Shown here in pieces: positions 8,634-17,193 of a stretch of 64,000 nt of DNA. The stretch's first letter is position 1. Each line of letters starts with the position of its first letter. The stretch comes from JACCVL01 sp963704295 (GTDB lineage Bacteria; Actinomycetota; Actinomycetes; Propionibacteriales; Nocardioidaceae), in the NCBI GenBank assembly GCA_963704295.1, contig OY969884.1, positions 2,813,065-2,877,064 of the forward strand. The letters are read 5' to 3'. Made by a program: the position numbers and the translations under genes. Under the pieces are notes generated by a model. The model was given only the letters and a program-made list of their open reading frames with translations. It was not told where the DNA came from and searched no databases.

Positions 8634-10484
8634 GTGGCGACGAACCTGACCCGCCCGGGGCGCACCCTGGCCGTCCTCGGGATCGTGATCGGGATCCTGT
8701 TGGGTCTCGTCGCGCTCGGAGGCGACTGGGCGCCGCGGCTGGGGCTCGACCTCCAGGGCGGCACGCGGATCACCCTGCAGGCCAGCACCGCGGACGGCGA
8801 GGACGTCACCGCGGAGAAGTTGGAGCAGGCACAGGAGATCATCTCCGCCCGGGTGAACGGCACCGGCGTCTCTGCCGCCGAGGTCAGCACCCGAGGCAGC
8901 GATCAGATCATCGTCGAGATCCCCGGCGAGGAGCGCGGGGACATCGTCGAGCAGGTCGGCCGGACCGCCCAGCTGCGGTTCCGGCTGGTGTGGGCCGGCC
9001 CGTCGGCGGGCCAGCCGCAACCGCCGGCTCCTGGGAACGGCCAGGGTGGTGGCGGTCAGGACGGTGGGAGTCAGGGCGGCGGTCAGGGCGGCGGCGGCCA
9101 GGGCGGCGGCCAGGGCGGCGGCCAGGGCGGCGGCGGTCAGGACGGCGCGGGCGGCGGCAACAACCGTGGGGTCAGCGGCTGGATGCTGCCCGGGGATGGC
9201 ACCGACACTCCGACCGACACTCCCACCGACACTCCCACCGACACTCCCACCGACGCTCCCACGGGCACTCAGGGCGACGGCCCGACGGCCGACACCGGTG
9301 CCGGTCAGACCGCCGACGGCACCAGCGTGGAGGACATGTCGGTCGCCGACATGATCCAGACCACGGTCTCCGGCACCCCGCCCGAGCAGTACAGCCAGGA
9401 CTTCACCCGGCTCAGCCAGAAGTTCGCCTCCTTCACCTGCCCCGAAGGTGACGCCGCGACCCAGGTCGTCGACGAGCCGGTCAAGCCGCTGATCACCTGC
9501 GACGAGGAAGGCCTCAAGTACCTGCTCAGCCCCGCGGTCATCGAGGGCACCTCGCTCAGCGACGCCTCGGCCGGCCTCCCGCAGCAGTCGCCGCAGTGGG
9601 TGGTCAACCTCGAGCTCGACTCCGCCGGCACCGACGTCTTCACCGACGTGACCCGGGCGCTGGTCGGCACGAACCGGTTGTTCGCGATCGTGCTGGACGG
9701 CCAGGTGCTGTCCGCTCCACGGGTGACCAGCCCGATCACCAACGGCCAAGCGCAGATCTCCGGTGGCTTCACCCAACAGACCGCGACCGACCTGGCCAAC
9801 TCGCTGCAGTACGGCGCGCTGCCGCTGAGCTTCGAGGTCAGCGGTGTCACCCTCGCCGGTCCGACCCTGGCGGGGTCGCAGCTTTCCGCCGGGGTGCTGG
9901 CCGGCCTCATCGGGCTGGCCCTCGTCGTCGTCTACTGCATGCTCTACTACCGCGGCCTGGGCGTGGTGGTGATCGCCTCGCTCGCGGTGGCCGGGCTGGT
10001 CACGTACGAACTGGTGCTGCTGCTCGGCGCGAGCGTCGGCTTCACCTTGACCCTCCCCGGGATCGCCGGGTTGATCGTGGCGGTAGGCATCACCGCCGAC
10101 TCGTTCATCGTGTACTTCGAGCGGCTCCGCGACGAGGTTCGCGAGGGCAAGTCCCTGCGCCTGGCGGTCGAGGCCGGTTGGAAGCGGGCGCGGACCACGA
10201 TCCTGGCCGCTGACGCCGTCTCCCTGCTGGCCGCGGTGGTGCTGTACACGTTCGCGATCGACGAGATCCGCGGCTTCGCCTTCGCGCTCGGGCTGACCAC
10301 GGCGATCGACGTCGTCATCGTGTTCGCGTTCACCAAGCCGCTGGTCACGGTGCTGGCCCGGACCCGCTTCTTCGGGCAGGGTCATCCGCTGTCTGGTCTG
10401 GACGCCCGGCACCTGGGGATCGAGGGCCGCAAGGTGACCGAGCTCGCTCGAACGTCCCGCCGAGCACAGGGGGTTGCCCGATGA
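8634..10484 (+). CDS. secD: Protein translocase subunit SecD with a large low-complexity insert
   Basis: A 616-residue RND-family subunit that uses the proton gradient to help pull secreted proteins out of the SecYEG channel. The first membrane helix (LAVLGIVIGILLGLVAL) is followed by GLDLQGGTRITL, the SecD signature, and five C-terminal helices beginning near AGVLAGLIGLALVVVYCMLYY. An extracytoplasmic insert at about residues 125-225 contains Gly/Gln repeats and then five Thr-Asp-Thr-Pro units encoded by 12-bp DNA repeats. Such inserts vary between species. secF overlaps the stop codon (ATGA). Confidence 0.95.
   Translation: MATNLTRPGRTLAVLGIVIGILLGLVALGGDWAPRLGLDLQGGTRITLQASTADGEDVTAEKLEQAQEIISARVNGTGVSAAEVSTRGSDQIIVEIPGEERGDIVEQVGRTAQLRFRLVWAGPSAGQPQPPAPGNGQGGGGQDGGSQGGGQGGGGQGGGQGGGQGGGGQDGAGGGNNRGVSGWMLPGDGTDTPTDTPTDTPTDTPTDAPTGTQGDGPTADTGAGQTADGTSVEDMSVADMIQTTVSGTPPEQYSQDFTRLSQKFASFTCPEGDAATQVVDEPVKPLITCDEEGLKYLLSPAVIEGTSLSDASAGLPQQSPQWVVNLELDSAGTDVFTDVTRALVGTNRLFAIVLDGQVLSAPRVTSPITNGQAQISGGFTQQTATDLANSLQYGALPLSFEVSGVTLAGPTLAGSQLSAGVLAGLIGLALVVVYCMLYYRGLGVVVIASLAVAGLVTYELVLLLGASVGFTLTLPGIAGLIVAVGITADSFIVYFERLRDEVREGKSLRLAVEAGWKRARTTILAADAVSLLAAVVLYTFAIDEIRGFAFALGLTTAIDVVIVFAFTKPLVTVLARTRFFGQGHPLSGLDARHLGIEGRKVTELARTSRRAQGVAR
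9040..9146 (+). repeat. Gly-Gln minisatellite inside secD
   Basis: Degenerate direct repeats of a GGCGGCCAG-type unit encode runs of Gly and Gln in the extracytoplasmic P1 region of SecD. The reading frame is kept, so copy-number changes in multiples of three would be tolerated. Confidence 0.7.
9201..9260 (+). repeat. Five 12-bp tandem repeats inside secD
   Basis: Five consecutive copies of ACCGACACTCCC, the first and last with one change each, encode Thr-Asp-Thr-Pro repeats. They extend the low-complexity loop of SecD and preserve the reading frame. Confidence 0.8.
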
Positions 10485-11683
10485 GCAAGATGGCGACCTG
10501 GGGTCAGCACCTCTACACCGGCCGGGTGTCGTTCGACTTCGTCGGCCGACGACTGCTCTGGTACACGCTGTCGGGCGTCATCGTCCTTGCAGCGGCGACG
10601 GGGCTGTTCTTCCGCGAGCTGAACCCGGGCATCGAGTTCAAGGGCGGGGTCGAGTTCAACGTCAGCATCGCGCCGACCGACACCAACGTCGATCGGGTTC
10701 GGGACGCGGCGATCGACTCCGGAGTCGACGTCGGCGACCCCCTCGTCACCACGTCGGGCACCGAGGCGGTGTTGGTCCAGACCCAGCCGCTCGACCAGGC
10801 GGAGGCCGATCAGGTCGTGACCGCGCTCGAGGAGGCCGGCGCGACCGACGTGAGCCAGGAGCGGATCGGTCCGACCTTCGGCCGGCAGATCCTGGACAAG
10901 GCGATCCTGGGCCTCGGCGTGTTCCTCAGCCTGGTGGTGCTCTTCATCTGGGCGTACTTCCGAGAATGGAAGATGTCCGTGGCCGCCCTGGTGGCGCTGC
11001 TGCACGACGTCCTCATCACCGTCGGCATCTATGCCTGGTCGGGCTTCGAGGTCTCGCCCGCCACCGTGACCGGCTTCCTCACCATCCTCGGCTTCTCGCT
11101 GTACGACACCGTCGTCGTCTTCGACAAGGTGCGGGAGAACACCCGGGCCTATGCGACCAACCTGTCGCGCACGTTCGCGGAGCAGGCCAACCTCGCGGTC
11201 AACCAGACGCTGGTCCGGTCGATCAACACCACCGTGACGGCGCTGCTGCCGGTGCTCGCGTTGCTGGTCGTCGGGACCGTGGTGCTCGGGACCGGACCGC
11301 TGAAGGACCTGGCGCTCGCGCTCTTCGTGGGCATGGCAGCCGGCACCTACTCGTCGATCTTCATCGCCACCCCGCTGGCGGTGCACCTCAAGGAGGGTGA
11401 GCCCGCCGTCCGGGCACAGGCCCAGCGGGTGGCCGCCCGCCGGAACCGGGAGGGCCAGACCGCCGAGCCGGAGGCGCCGGTGGGGGAGCCGGACTCGGAC
11501 GCGGCGGAGGACCACCCGCCGGAGGCGGGCGACGCGGTACCCAGCGGCGCCCGGAGCGGCTCCGCGCCACCGGACGGGGAGCGGCCCGCCCGGCCGACGC
11601 GCCCGGTGGCCCCCGGCCGCAACCAGCCGCAGCGCCGGCCCCGCTCGCAGCGTGGTGGCTCGCAGCGCCGGGGCGGGCGGTGA
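10481..11683 (+). CDS. secF: Protein translocase subunit SecF
   Basis: A 400-residue partner of SecD. The first membrane helix (LLWYTLSGVIVLAAATGLFF) is followed by NPGIEFKGGVEF, the SecF signature loop. The second helix group starts at ILGLGVFLSLVVLFIWAYF, and the conserved GFSLYDTVVVFDKVREN segment is present. The last 90 or so residues form a Pro/Arg-rich, disordered cytoplasmic tail ending QRRGGR, longer than in E. coli but common in actinobacteria. The gene overlaps secD at its start and apt at its end. Confidence 0.95.
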   Translation: MSKMATWGQHLYTGRVSFDFVGRRLLWYTLSGVIVLAAATGLFFRELNPGIEFKGGVEFNVSIAPTDTNVDRVRDAAIDSGVDVGDPLVTTSGTEAVLVQTQPLDQAEADQVVTALEEAGATDVSQERIGPTFGRQILDKAILGLGVFLSLVVLFIWAYFREWKMSVAALVALLHDVLITVGIYAWSGFEVSPATVTGFLTILGFSLYDTVVVFDKVRENTRAYATNLSRTFAEQANLAVNQTLVRSINTTVTALLPVLALLVVGTVVLGTGPLKDLALALFVGMAAGTYSSIFIATPLAVHLKEGEPAVRAQAQRVAARRNREGQTAEPEAPVGEPDSDAAEDHPPEAGDAVPSGARSGSAPPDGERPARPTRPVAPGRNQPQRRPRSQRGGSQRRGGR

Positions 11684-12219
11684 GCAGCCCGGTCGATGCC
11701 GCGCTCGACCGGCTGGTCCGCGACATCCCCGACTTCCCGCAGGCCGGCGTGCTGTTCAAGGACATCTCGCCGCTGCTGGCCGACGCCGAGGGGTTCGCGA
11801 CCACGGTGACCGCGCTCGCCGACATGGGCCGCCGGCTCGCCCCGGACGGGGTCGACGCCGTGGTGGGCATCGAGGCCCGGGGGTTCATCCTGGCCGCCCC
11901 GGTCGCCCTCGCGCTGGGCGCCGGCTTCGTGCCGGTGCGCAAGCTGGGCAAGCTCCCGGCCGCCACGCACCAGGTGTCGTACTCGCTGGAGTACGGCGAG
12001 GCCACGCTCGAGCTACACCGCGACGCGCTCAGCGAGGGCGAGCGGGTGCTCGTCGTCGACGACGTGCTCGCCACCGGAGGCACCGTCGAGGCGACCGGCC
12101 AGCTGATCCGCGAGTGCGGAGCGATCGTGAGCGGGGTCGCGGTGTTGCTGGAGCTCGGCTTCCTCGGCGGTCGCTCCCGGCTCGGCAGCCTGAACGCGGA
12201 CTCGCTCCGCGTGGTCTGA
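11680..12219 (+). CDS. apt: Adenine phosphoribosyltransferase
   Basis: A 179-residue type I phosphoribosyltransferase that salvages adenine to AMP with PRPP. The PRPP loop VLVVDDVLATGGTVEA is intact, as are the DFPQAGVLFKDISPLL segment near the N-terminus and the base-binding GIEARGFIL. GTG 11680 overlaps the secF stop. The order secD-secF-apt-relA is a conserved actinobacterial cluster, and apt here ends 65 bases before relA. Confidence 0.95.
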   Translation: MSSPVDAALDRLVRDIPDFPQAGVLFKDISPLLADAEGFATTVTALADMGRRLAPDGVDAVVGIEARGFILAAPVALALGAGFVPVRKLGKLPAATHQVSYSLEYGEATLELHRDALSEGERVLVVDDVLATGGTVEATGQLIRECGAIVSGVAVLLELGFLGGRSRLGSLNADSLRVV

Positions 12220-12254
12220 GCGCCGTCAGGGCGATGAGGTGGACGCGACCCACC

Positions 12255-12260
12255 TAGACT
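12255..12260 (+). promoter_or_regulatory. Candidate -10 element of the relA promoter
   Basis: TAGACT lies 24 bases before the relA GTG. It partly overlaps the right arm of a 6-bp inverted repeat (AGGTGG at 12237-12242 and CCACCT at 12250-12255), which could be an operator or chance. No -35 hexamer is evident. Confidence 0.42.
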
Positions 12261-12284
12261 GGATCATCGCCTCGGGAGGTGCGC

Positions 12285-14606
12285 GTGTCTGATGACAGGT
12301 CGGTCGAGGTCGAGGTCACACCGACCCCGGCCCCGTCGGGCGTGCGGATGCGCAACCGGCTGGCTCGGCTGGGCAGCCGGGTGTCGGCCACCAGCCCCGT
12401 GCTCGAACCGCTGTTCGGCATCGTGCGGGCACACCACCCCAAGGCAGACCTCGCCGCGCTCGAGCGCGCCTACCTGACGGCCGAGCGGCTGCACCAGGGT
12501 CAGTGGCGCAAGAGCGGCGACGCATATATCACCCACCCGCTCGCGGTGACCACGATCCTCGCCGAGCTCGGCATGACGACACCCACGCTCTGCGCCTCCC
12601 TGCTGCACGACACGCTCGAGGACACGACGTACACGATCGACCAGCTGCGCAAGGATTTCGGGGACGAGGTTGCCTCCCTCGTCGACGGCGTCACCAAGCT
12701 GGACAAGGTCAAGTACGGCGACTCCGCGCAGGCGGAAACCATCCGCAAGATGGTCGTCGCGATGAGCAAGGACATCCGGGTCCTCGTCATCAAGCTCGCC
12801 GACCGGCTGCACAACATGCGCACGCTGCGGCACGTCAAGGCCGAGACTCAGGAGCGCAAGGCGCGGGAGACGCTGGAGATCTTCGCGCCGCTCGCCCACC
12901 GACTCGGCATGAATACGATCAAGTGGGAGCTGGAGGACCTTGCGTTCTCCACCCTGCACCCGAAGGTCTACGACGAGATCGTGCGACTGGTCGCCGACCG
13001 CGCCCCGGCCCGGGACGACTTCCTCGCCACGGTGATCGAAAGCGTGGACGCCGACCTCAAGGCGGCCAAGATCAAGGCGACGGTCACCGGTCGGCCGAAG
13101 CACTACTACTCGATCTACCAGAAGATGATCGTGCGCGGCCGGGAGTTCACCGACATCTACGACCTGGTCGGGCTGCGGGTGCTGGTCGAGTCGATGCGGG
13201 ACTGCTACGCGGTCCTGGGGGTGCTGCACGCCCGGTGGAACCCGTTGCCCGGACGGTTCAAGGACTACGTGGCGATGCCGAAGTTCAACATGTACCAGTC
13301 GCTGCACACCACCGTCGTCGGGCCGCAGGGCAAGCCGGTCGAGCTGCAGATCCGTACCTTCGCGATGCACCGCAGGGCGGAGTACGGCGTCGCCGCGCAC
13401 TGGAAGTACAAGGAGGACGGCAGCGGCGGGACCGTGCCGGAGGTGCCGCTGGTCCGCAGCGGCGAGCCCAAGGACGGCGCCCAGTCGGAGATGGCCTGGC
13501 TGCGCCAGGTCATCGACTGGCAGCAGGAGACCTCCGACCCGGGTGACTTCCTCGAGTCGCTGCGGTTCGAGATCACCAGCACCGAGGTCTACGTCTTCAC
13601 CCCGCGCGGGGACGTGCAGTCGCTTCCGGCAGGGTCGACCCCGGTGGACTTCGCCTACGCCGTGCACACCGAGGTCGGACACCAGTGCATCGGCGCCCGC
13701 GTCAACGGCCGGCTGGTCCCGCTCGAGAGCGTGCTGGACAACGGCGACGTCGTGGAGGTGTTCACCTCCAAGGCGCCCGGCGCCGGCCCGAGCCGGGACT
13801 GGTTGGACTTCGTCAAGAGCCCGCGCGCCCGGACCAAGATTCGACAGTGGTTCACCAAGGAGCGCCGCGAGGAGGCGATCGAGCGCGGCAAGGACGCGAT
13901 TGCCCGGCTGATGCGCAAGGAGGGCCTGCCGCTGCAGCGGCTGCTCAGCCACGACACCCTGCAGACGGTCGCCAAGGACCTGCACCTGACCGACGTGTCG
14001 GCCCTGTACGCCGCGGTGGGGGAGGGCAACGTCGGCGCGCAGAACGTCGTGCGCCGGGTGATCGACCTGCACGGCGGCGAGGCGGGCTCCGAGGAGGACC
14101 TGTCCGAGGCGGTGGTCGTTCCCACCGAGATCGACCGGCGCCGGCGTGCTCCGCGGGGTGACTCAGGGGTGGTCGTGCACGGCATGAGCGACGTGCTCAC
14201 CAAGCTGGCCCGCTGCTGCACCCCGGTCCCCGGCGACCAGATCGTCGGCTTCGTCACCCGCGGCGCGGGCGTCTCGGTGCACCGCAACGACTGTCCCAAT
14301 GTCGGCAGCCTGACCGCCCAGCCGGAGCGGATGGTCGAGGTGGAGTGGGCCCCGTCCGCGCAGAGCCTGTTCCTGGTGGCGATCCAGGTCGAGGCGCTGG
14401 ACCGGGCCCGGCTGCTGTCGGACGTGACCCGCGTGCTGTCCGACCACCACGTCAACATCCTGTCCGCCAACCTGCAGACCGGGCGGGACCGGATCGCCAA
14501 GAGCCGGTTCACCTTCGAGATGGGCGACCCTGCCCACCTGGGTCATGTGCTGTCCGCAGTCCGCTTGGTCGACGGCGTGTTCGACGTCTACCGCGTCACC
14601 CAGTAA
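12285..14606 (+). CDS. relA: Bifunctional (p)ppGpp synthetase/hydrolase Rel
   Basis: A 773-residue RelA/SpoT homologue controlling the stringent response. The N-terminal HD hydrolase domain has HPLAVTT and LLHDTLEDT with the metal-binding His-Asp. The synthetase domain contains GRFKDYVAMPKFNMYQSLHT, the RXKD form found in bifunctional Rel enzymes. A TGS domain (VYVFTPRGDVQSLPAGSTPVD), a zinc-finger/conserved-cysteine domain (LARCCTPVPGDQIVG) and a C-terminal ACT domain follow in order. GTG 12285 is chosen because GGGAGG at 12274-12279 is well placed for it; GTG 12279 overlaps that site. Confidence 0.96.
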   Translation: MSDDRSVEVEVTPTPAPSGVRMRNRLARLGSRVSATSPVLEPLFGIVRAHHPKADLAALERAYLTAERLHQGQWRKSGDAYITHPLAVTTILAELGMTTPTLCASLLHDTLEDTTYTIDQLRKDFGDEVASLVDGVTKLDKVKYGDSAQAETIRKMVVAMSKDIRVLVIKLADRLHNMRTLRHVKAETQERKARETLEIFAPLAHRLGMNTIKWELEDLAFSTLHPKVYDEIVRLVADRAPARDDFLATVIESVDADLKAAKIKATVTGRPKHYYSIYQKMIVRGREFTDIYDLVGLRVLVESMRDCYAVLGVLHARWNPLPGRFKDYVAMPKFNMYQSLHTTVVGPQGKPVELQIRTFAMHRRAEYGVAAHWKYKEDGSGGTVPEVPLVRSGEPKDGAQSEMAWLRQVIDWQQETSDPGDFLESLRFEITSTEVYVFTPRGDVQSLPAGSTPVDFAYAVHTEVGHQCIGARVNGRLVPLESVLDNGDVVEVFTSKAPGAGPSRDWLDFVKSPRARTKIRQWFTKERREEAIERGKDAIARLMRKEGLPLQRLLSHDTLQTVAKDLHLTDVSALYAAVGEGNVGAQNVVRRVIDLHGGEAGSEEDLSEAVVVPTEIDRRRRAPRGDSGVVVHGMSDVLTKLARCCTPVPGDQIVGFVTRGAGVSVHRNDCPNVGSLTAQPERMVEVEWAPSAQSLFLVAIQVEALDRARLLSDVTRVLSDHHVNILSANLQTGRDRIAKSRFTFEMGDPAHLGHVLSAVRLVDGVFDVYRVTQ

Positions 14607-14623
14607 CCCCCCCGAGCCCGCGA

Positions 14624-14700
14624 TCCGTCAGTTCCGACCCGGCGGTCCGTCAGTTCCGACCCGGCGGTCCGTCAGTTCCGACCCGGCGGTCCGTCAGTTC
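14624..14700 (+). repeat. Tandem 22-bp repeat array after the relA stop codon
   Basis: Three identical 22-base units (14624-14645, 14646-14667, 14668-14689) starting TCCGTCAGTTCCGACC and an 11-base partial fourth unit run without spacers. The array begins 17 bases after the relA stop and ends exactly against the stop codon of the DUF559-like gene on the minus strand. Related units, 18 of 22 positions identical, lie on the other side of that gene in inverted orientation at 15708-15795. Relative to relA and to the DUF349 gene, both arrays read in the sense direction just after the stop codon. Confidence 0.9.
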
Positions 14701-15639
14701 TCACCACTGTCGGGGCAGCAGCGGCGCACAGCCGAGCAAGCGACCTACCTCGACCTCGAGCCAGGGGTCGGAGCCGAGGATGTCCAACCTGCGGCAGACG
14801 AGCACCCGCCAGCCCCACCGCTGTCGCAGCAGCTCACGTCGCTCCGCGTCCGCTCGCCTGCTCGCCTCGTCGGTGTGGTCCTCGGCGCCGTCGTACTCGC
14901 ACCCGACCAGCACGTGGTCGTACGCGAGGTCGAGGCGAAAGATTCCGTGCCCGCTCCGATCGCGCACCCAGTGCTGAGCCGCGGGCCTTGGCAACCGGGC
15001 ATCGAGCAGTCGCAGGCGCTGCCACGACTCACCCGGGGACTCGCTGAGCGGCTCGATCATGCGCACAAGCTGTCGGGCTTGCACGATGCCGGGAAACCCA
15101 CGCAGCCCGTCCACCCGTTGTTGCAGCGCGCCCGGCAGCACCAGGCCAGCGTGTGCCATAGCATCGACCGCCGACAGCGCGAACGGGCGGCGCAGCCGGC
15201 GCAGCAGGTCCACCGCTGTCCGGTCAGGCACGGTCAGCCGCAGGCCGTCGAGCTCGGTGATGTCGGTCGAGGTGATGTACCCCTCCACGGTCCTGACTCC
15301 AGAGCGGCGAGCGCGGCTGGTGCCATGCGGCACCACGCACTGTGGCGTCAGCACGAACCGGTCCTCGGGCTGGAAGGCGTCCACACCGTGAACCCAGGCT
15401 GCAGTCGTGCCGAACAGCACACCTTCCGCGGGCATCACCAGCTGAAGGCTCTGGCAGCGCAGGTCCCGCGAGTCGGCGACAGCCGCGTCGACGTACACCG
15501 ACCGCAACACTCGACGGAGCTCTCCCGTGGCAACACCGCGAGCCAGCGCGCCCACAGACAGCCCGACGTCGGCTGCCTGCCGACAGGTGAACGGGTGACC
15601 GTTGTTGACCAGCGTTGGGTCGCTCTCGTGCGCGGACAT
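14701..15639 (-). CDS. Orphan AbiEi-antitoxin-like protein with a DUF559/Vsr-like nuclease-type C-terminus
   Basis: A 312-residue protein of unproven function. The N-terminal part (about 1-120) has the look of AbiEi-family antitoxin regions: FTCRQAADVGLSVGALARGV, a winged-helix-like segment, then LRRVLRSVYVDAA. The C-terminal 90 residues match the DUF559/very-short-patch-repair-like fold: FRLDLAYDHVLVGCEYDG, an RRADAERRELLRQRWGWRV stretch, then VCRRLDIL, which could form a PD-(D/E)XK-like core (Asp, then Glu-Tyr-Asp). ATG 15639 has GAGG eight bases upstream. No toxin gene accompanies it. It sits alone, convergent to relA, between two 22-bp repeat arrays, and looks like an accessory gene in a core region. 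Confidence 0.72.
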   Translation of the reverse strand: MSAHESDPTLVNNGHPFTCRQAADVGLSVGALARGVATGELRRVLRSVYVDAAVADSRDLRCQSLQLVMPAEGVLFGTTAAWVHGVDAFQPEDRFVLTPQCVVPHGTSRARRSGVRTVEGYITSTDITELDGLRLTVPDRTAVDLLRRLRRPFALSAVDAMAHAGLVLPGALQQRVDGLRGFPGIVQARQLVRMIEPLSESPGESWQRLRLLDARLPRPAAQHWVRDRSGHGIFRLDLAYDHVLVGCEYDGAEDHTDEASRRADAERRELLRQRWGWRVLVCRRLDILGSDPWLEVEVGRLLGCAPLLPRQW

Positions 15640-15707
15640 CGATGCAGCCTCACGCGTACGGCCGGGCGACGAGGTTCAGCGCATCCGAGCTGGGGACACA
15701 GCTGCCA

Positions 15708-15795
15708 CTGACGGACCGGCTGTGCACGAGTGACGGGCCGGCGGTGCGGCAGTGACGGATCGGCGGGGCGGAAGTGACGGATCGGCGGGGCGGCG
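15708..15795 (-). repeat. Four 22-bp tandem repeats after the DUF349 gene stop codon
   Basis: Four adjacent 22-base units (15708-15729, 15730-15751, 15752-15773, 15774-15795). The units nearest the DUF349 gene are almost identical and those further away are progressively diverged. The array starts two bases after the stop codon of the DUF349 gene when read on the minus strand. In that orientation each unit resembles the unit found after relA, with 18 of 22 matching bases for the best pair (CTTCCGCCCCGCCGATCC against GTTCCGACCCGGCGGTCC over the core). Confidence 0.85.
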
Positions 15796-15797
15796 GG

Positions 15798-17162
15798 TCA
15801 GGGGGAGAAGTCGGCGAGGACCTTGCGGGCCTGCTCGAGCCAGGCCTCCCGGGCCTCGATGTCCTCGGTGAGCGACCGCTTCCGCTTGTCGTCGCCGGCG
15901 GCTGCGGCCTTGTCGAGCCGGGCGCGCAGGTCGGCCAGCGACGCCTCCAGCTGGCCGACGGTCGCCTCGGCGCGAGCCCGGGCCTCGGGGTTGCTCCGCT
16001 GCCAGCGCTCCGCTTCGGCCGTGCGCACGGCGTTCTCGACCGCGCGCATCCGGCCCTCGAGCTCCTGCAGTTGGCCGCGCGGCACCTTGCCGGCTGCGTC
16101 CCAGCGCTCGGCGAGGGCACGGAACGCCGATCGCGCGGCGGCCACGTCGGTGATCGGCACCAGGGCCTCCGCCTTGGTGAGGATCTCCCGCTTGACGACG
16201 GCATTGGCGGCGAACTCCTCCTCCGTCCGGGCCGTCACCGCGTCCCGCGCCTGGAAGAAGGTGTCCTGGGCGGTTCGGAAACGCCGCCAGAGCGCCTCCT
16301 CGTCGCGGCGGCCGGCCGGTCCGGCCGCCTTCCACTGCTGCATCAGGTCGCGGAACCGGCCGGCGGTCGCGCCCCACTCGGTCGAGTCGGCGAGCGTCTC
16401 GGCCTCGGCGGCTAGCTTCTCCTTCACCGCCTGCGCCTGGTCGCGTTGGTCGTGCAGCTCGGCGAAGTGCTGGCGCCGCCGTCGGGTGTACGTGGTGCGG
16501 GCGGTGGAGAACCGTCGCCACAGCTCGTCGTCGGTGGCCTTGTCGATCCGGGGCTGGGCCTTCCACTGCTCCATCAGCTCGCGCAGCCGGTCGGCGCCGG
16601 CCCGCCAGTCGGAGGAGCCGGCGAGCCCCTCGGCCTCCTCGGCCAGCCCGCGCTTGACCGAGCGTGCCTCCTCGATCCGGGCAGCCCGGTCCGCCCGTCG
16701 CCGCCGGCGCTGGTCCGCCACGACCGGAGCCAGCGCGTCCAGCCGCTGCGCCAGCGCCTCGAGGTCGCCGACCGCCTGGGCGTCCACGACCTCCGCGCGC
16801 ACCTGGGCGATCCGCGCCTCGGCCTCGTCGGGGGGCAGGGCCCCCTCGCCGACCCGCTGCACGAGCAGCTGCACCTCGACGGCCAACCCCTCGAACCGGC
16901 CGGTGAACAGCGCCATCGCCTCGGCCGGGTCGGCATCCGGCCACTGCCCGACCTTGCGCTCGCTGCCGTCTCGGCTGCGAACGTAGACCGTGCCGTCGTC
17001 GGCCACCCGGCCGAACCTCGCCGGGTCGGCGTCCGAGCCCGAGCCCCCGCCCGGATGCCCGACCGCCGGGCCGGCACCGGCAGGCGGGACGGGGCGCGGT
17101 GCGCCCGGCTTCGGCGGCCGGGGGCGGGCCACGACCGGCTCCGGGCCGGGTGTCTCGTCCAT
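15798..17162 (-). CDS. DUF349-repeat coiled-coil protein
   Basis: A 454-residue protein made mostly of DUF349 units. An N-terminal Pro-rich stretch (about 1-50) precedes FGRVADDGTVYVRSRDG, then repeated helical units with the LRELMEQWKAQPRIDKATDD, FRDLMQQWKAAGPAGRRDEE and FRALAERWDAAGKVPRGQ motifs, ending in a long coiled coil. DUF349 proteins are conserved next to relA and hisS in actinobacteria. Their role is unknown; I see no enzyme motif. The ATG at 17162 and a TAGACT hexamer at 17194-17199 on the minus strand make a plausible single-gene unit, convergent with the DUF559-like gene's flank. Confidence 0.9.
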   Translation of the reverse strand: MDETPGPEPVVARPRPPKPGAPRPVPPAGAGPAVGHPGGGSGSDADPARFGRVADDGTVYVRSRDGSERKVGQWPDADPAEAMALFTGRFEGLAVEVQLLVQRVGEGALPPDEAEARIAQVRAEVVDAQAVGDLEALAQRLDALAPVVADQRRRRRADRAARIEEARSVKRGLAEEAEGLAGSSDWRAGADRLRELMEQWKAQPRIDKATDDELWRRFSTARTTYTRRRRQHFAELHDQRDQAQAVKEKLAAEAETLADSTEWGATAGRFRDLMQQWKAAGPAGRRDEEALWRRFRTAQDTFFQARDAVTARTEEEFAANAVVKREILTKAEALVPITDVAAARSAFRALAERWDAAGKVPRGQLQELEGRMRAVENAVRTAEAERWQRSNPEARARAEATVGQLEASLADLRARLDKAAAAGDDKRKRSLTEDIEAREAWLEQARKVLADFSP

Positions 17163-17193
17163 CCAGGCTCCTCAAACGACGCGGACGGCGAGC

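Noticed and set aside
12413..12428. Second SOS-box-like palindrome TCGAACCGCTGTTCGG
   Set aside because: It lies inside the relA coding region, 130 bases after the start, and its bases are fully explained by conserved codons (Glu-Pro-Leu-Phe). No promoter is near.
14545..15711. Plus-strand open frame across the 22-bp repeats and the DUF559-like gene
   Set aside because: It starts inside relA, translates the repeats as Pro/Arg/Ser-rich sequence and runs antisense to a protein with recognisable motifs. No start signal supports it.
14624..15795. CRISPR array
   Set aside because: The 22-bp units are directly adjacent without spacers, and no cas genes are present.
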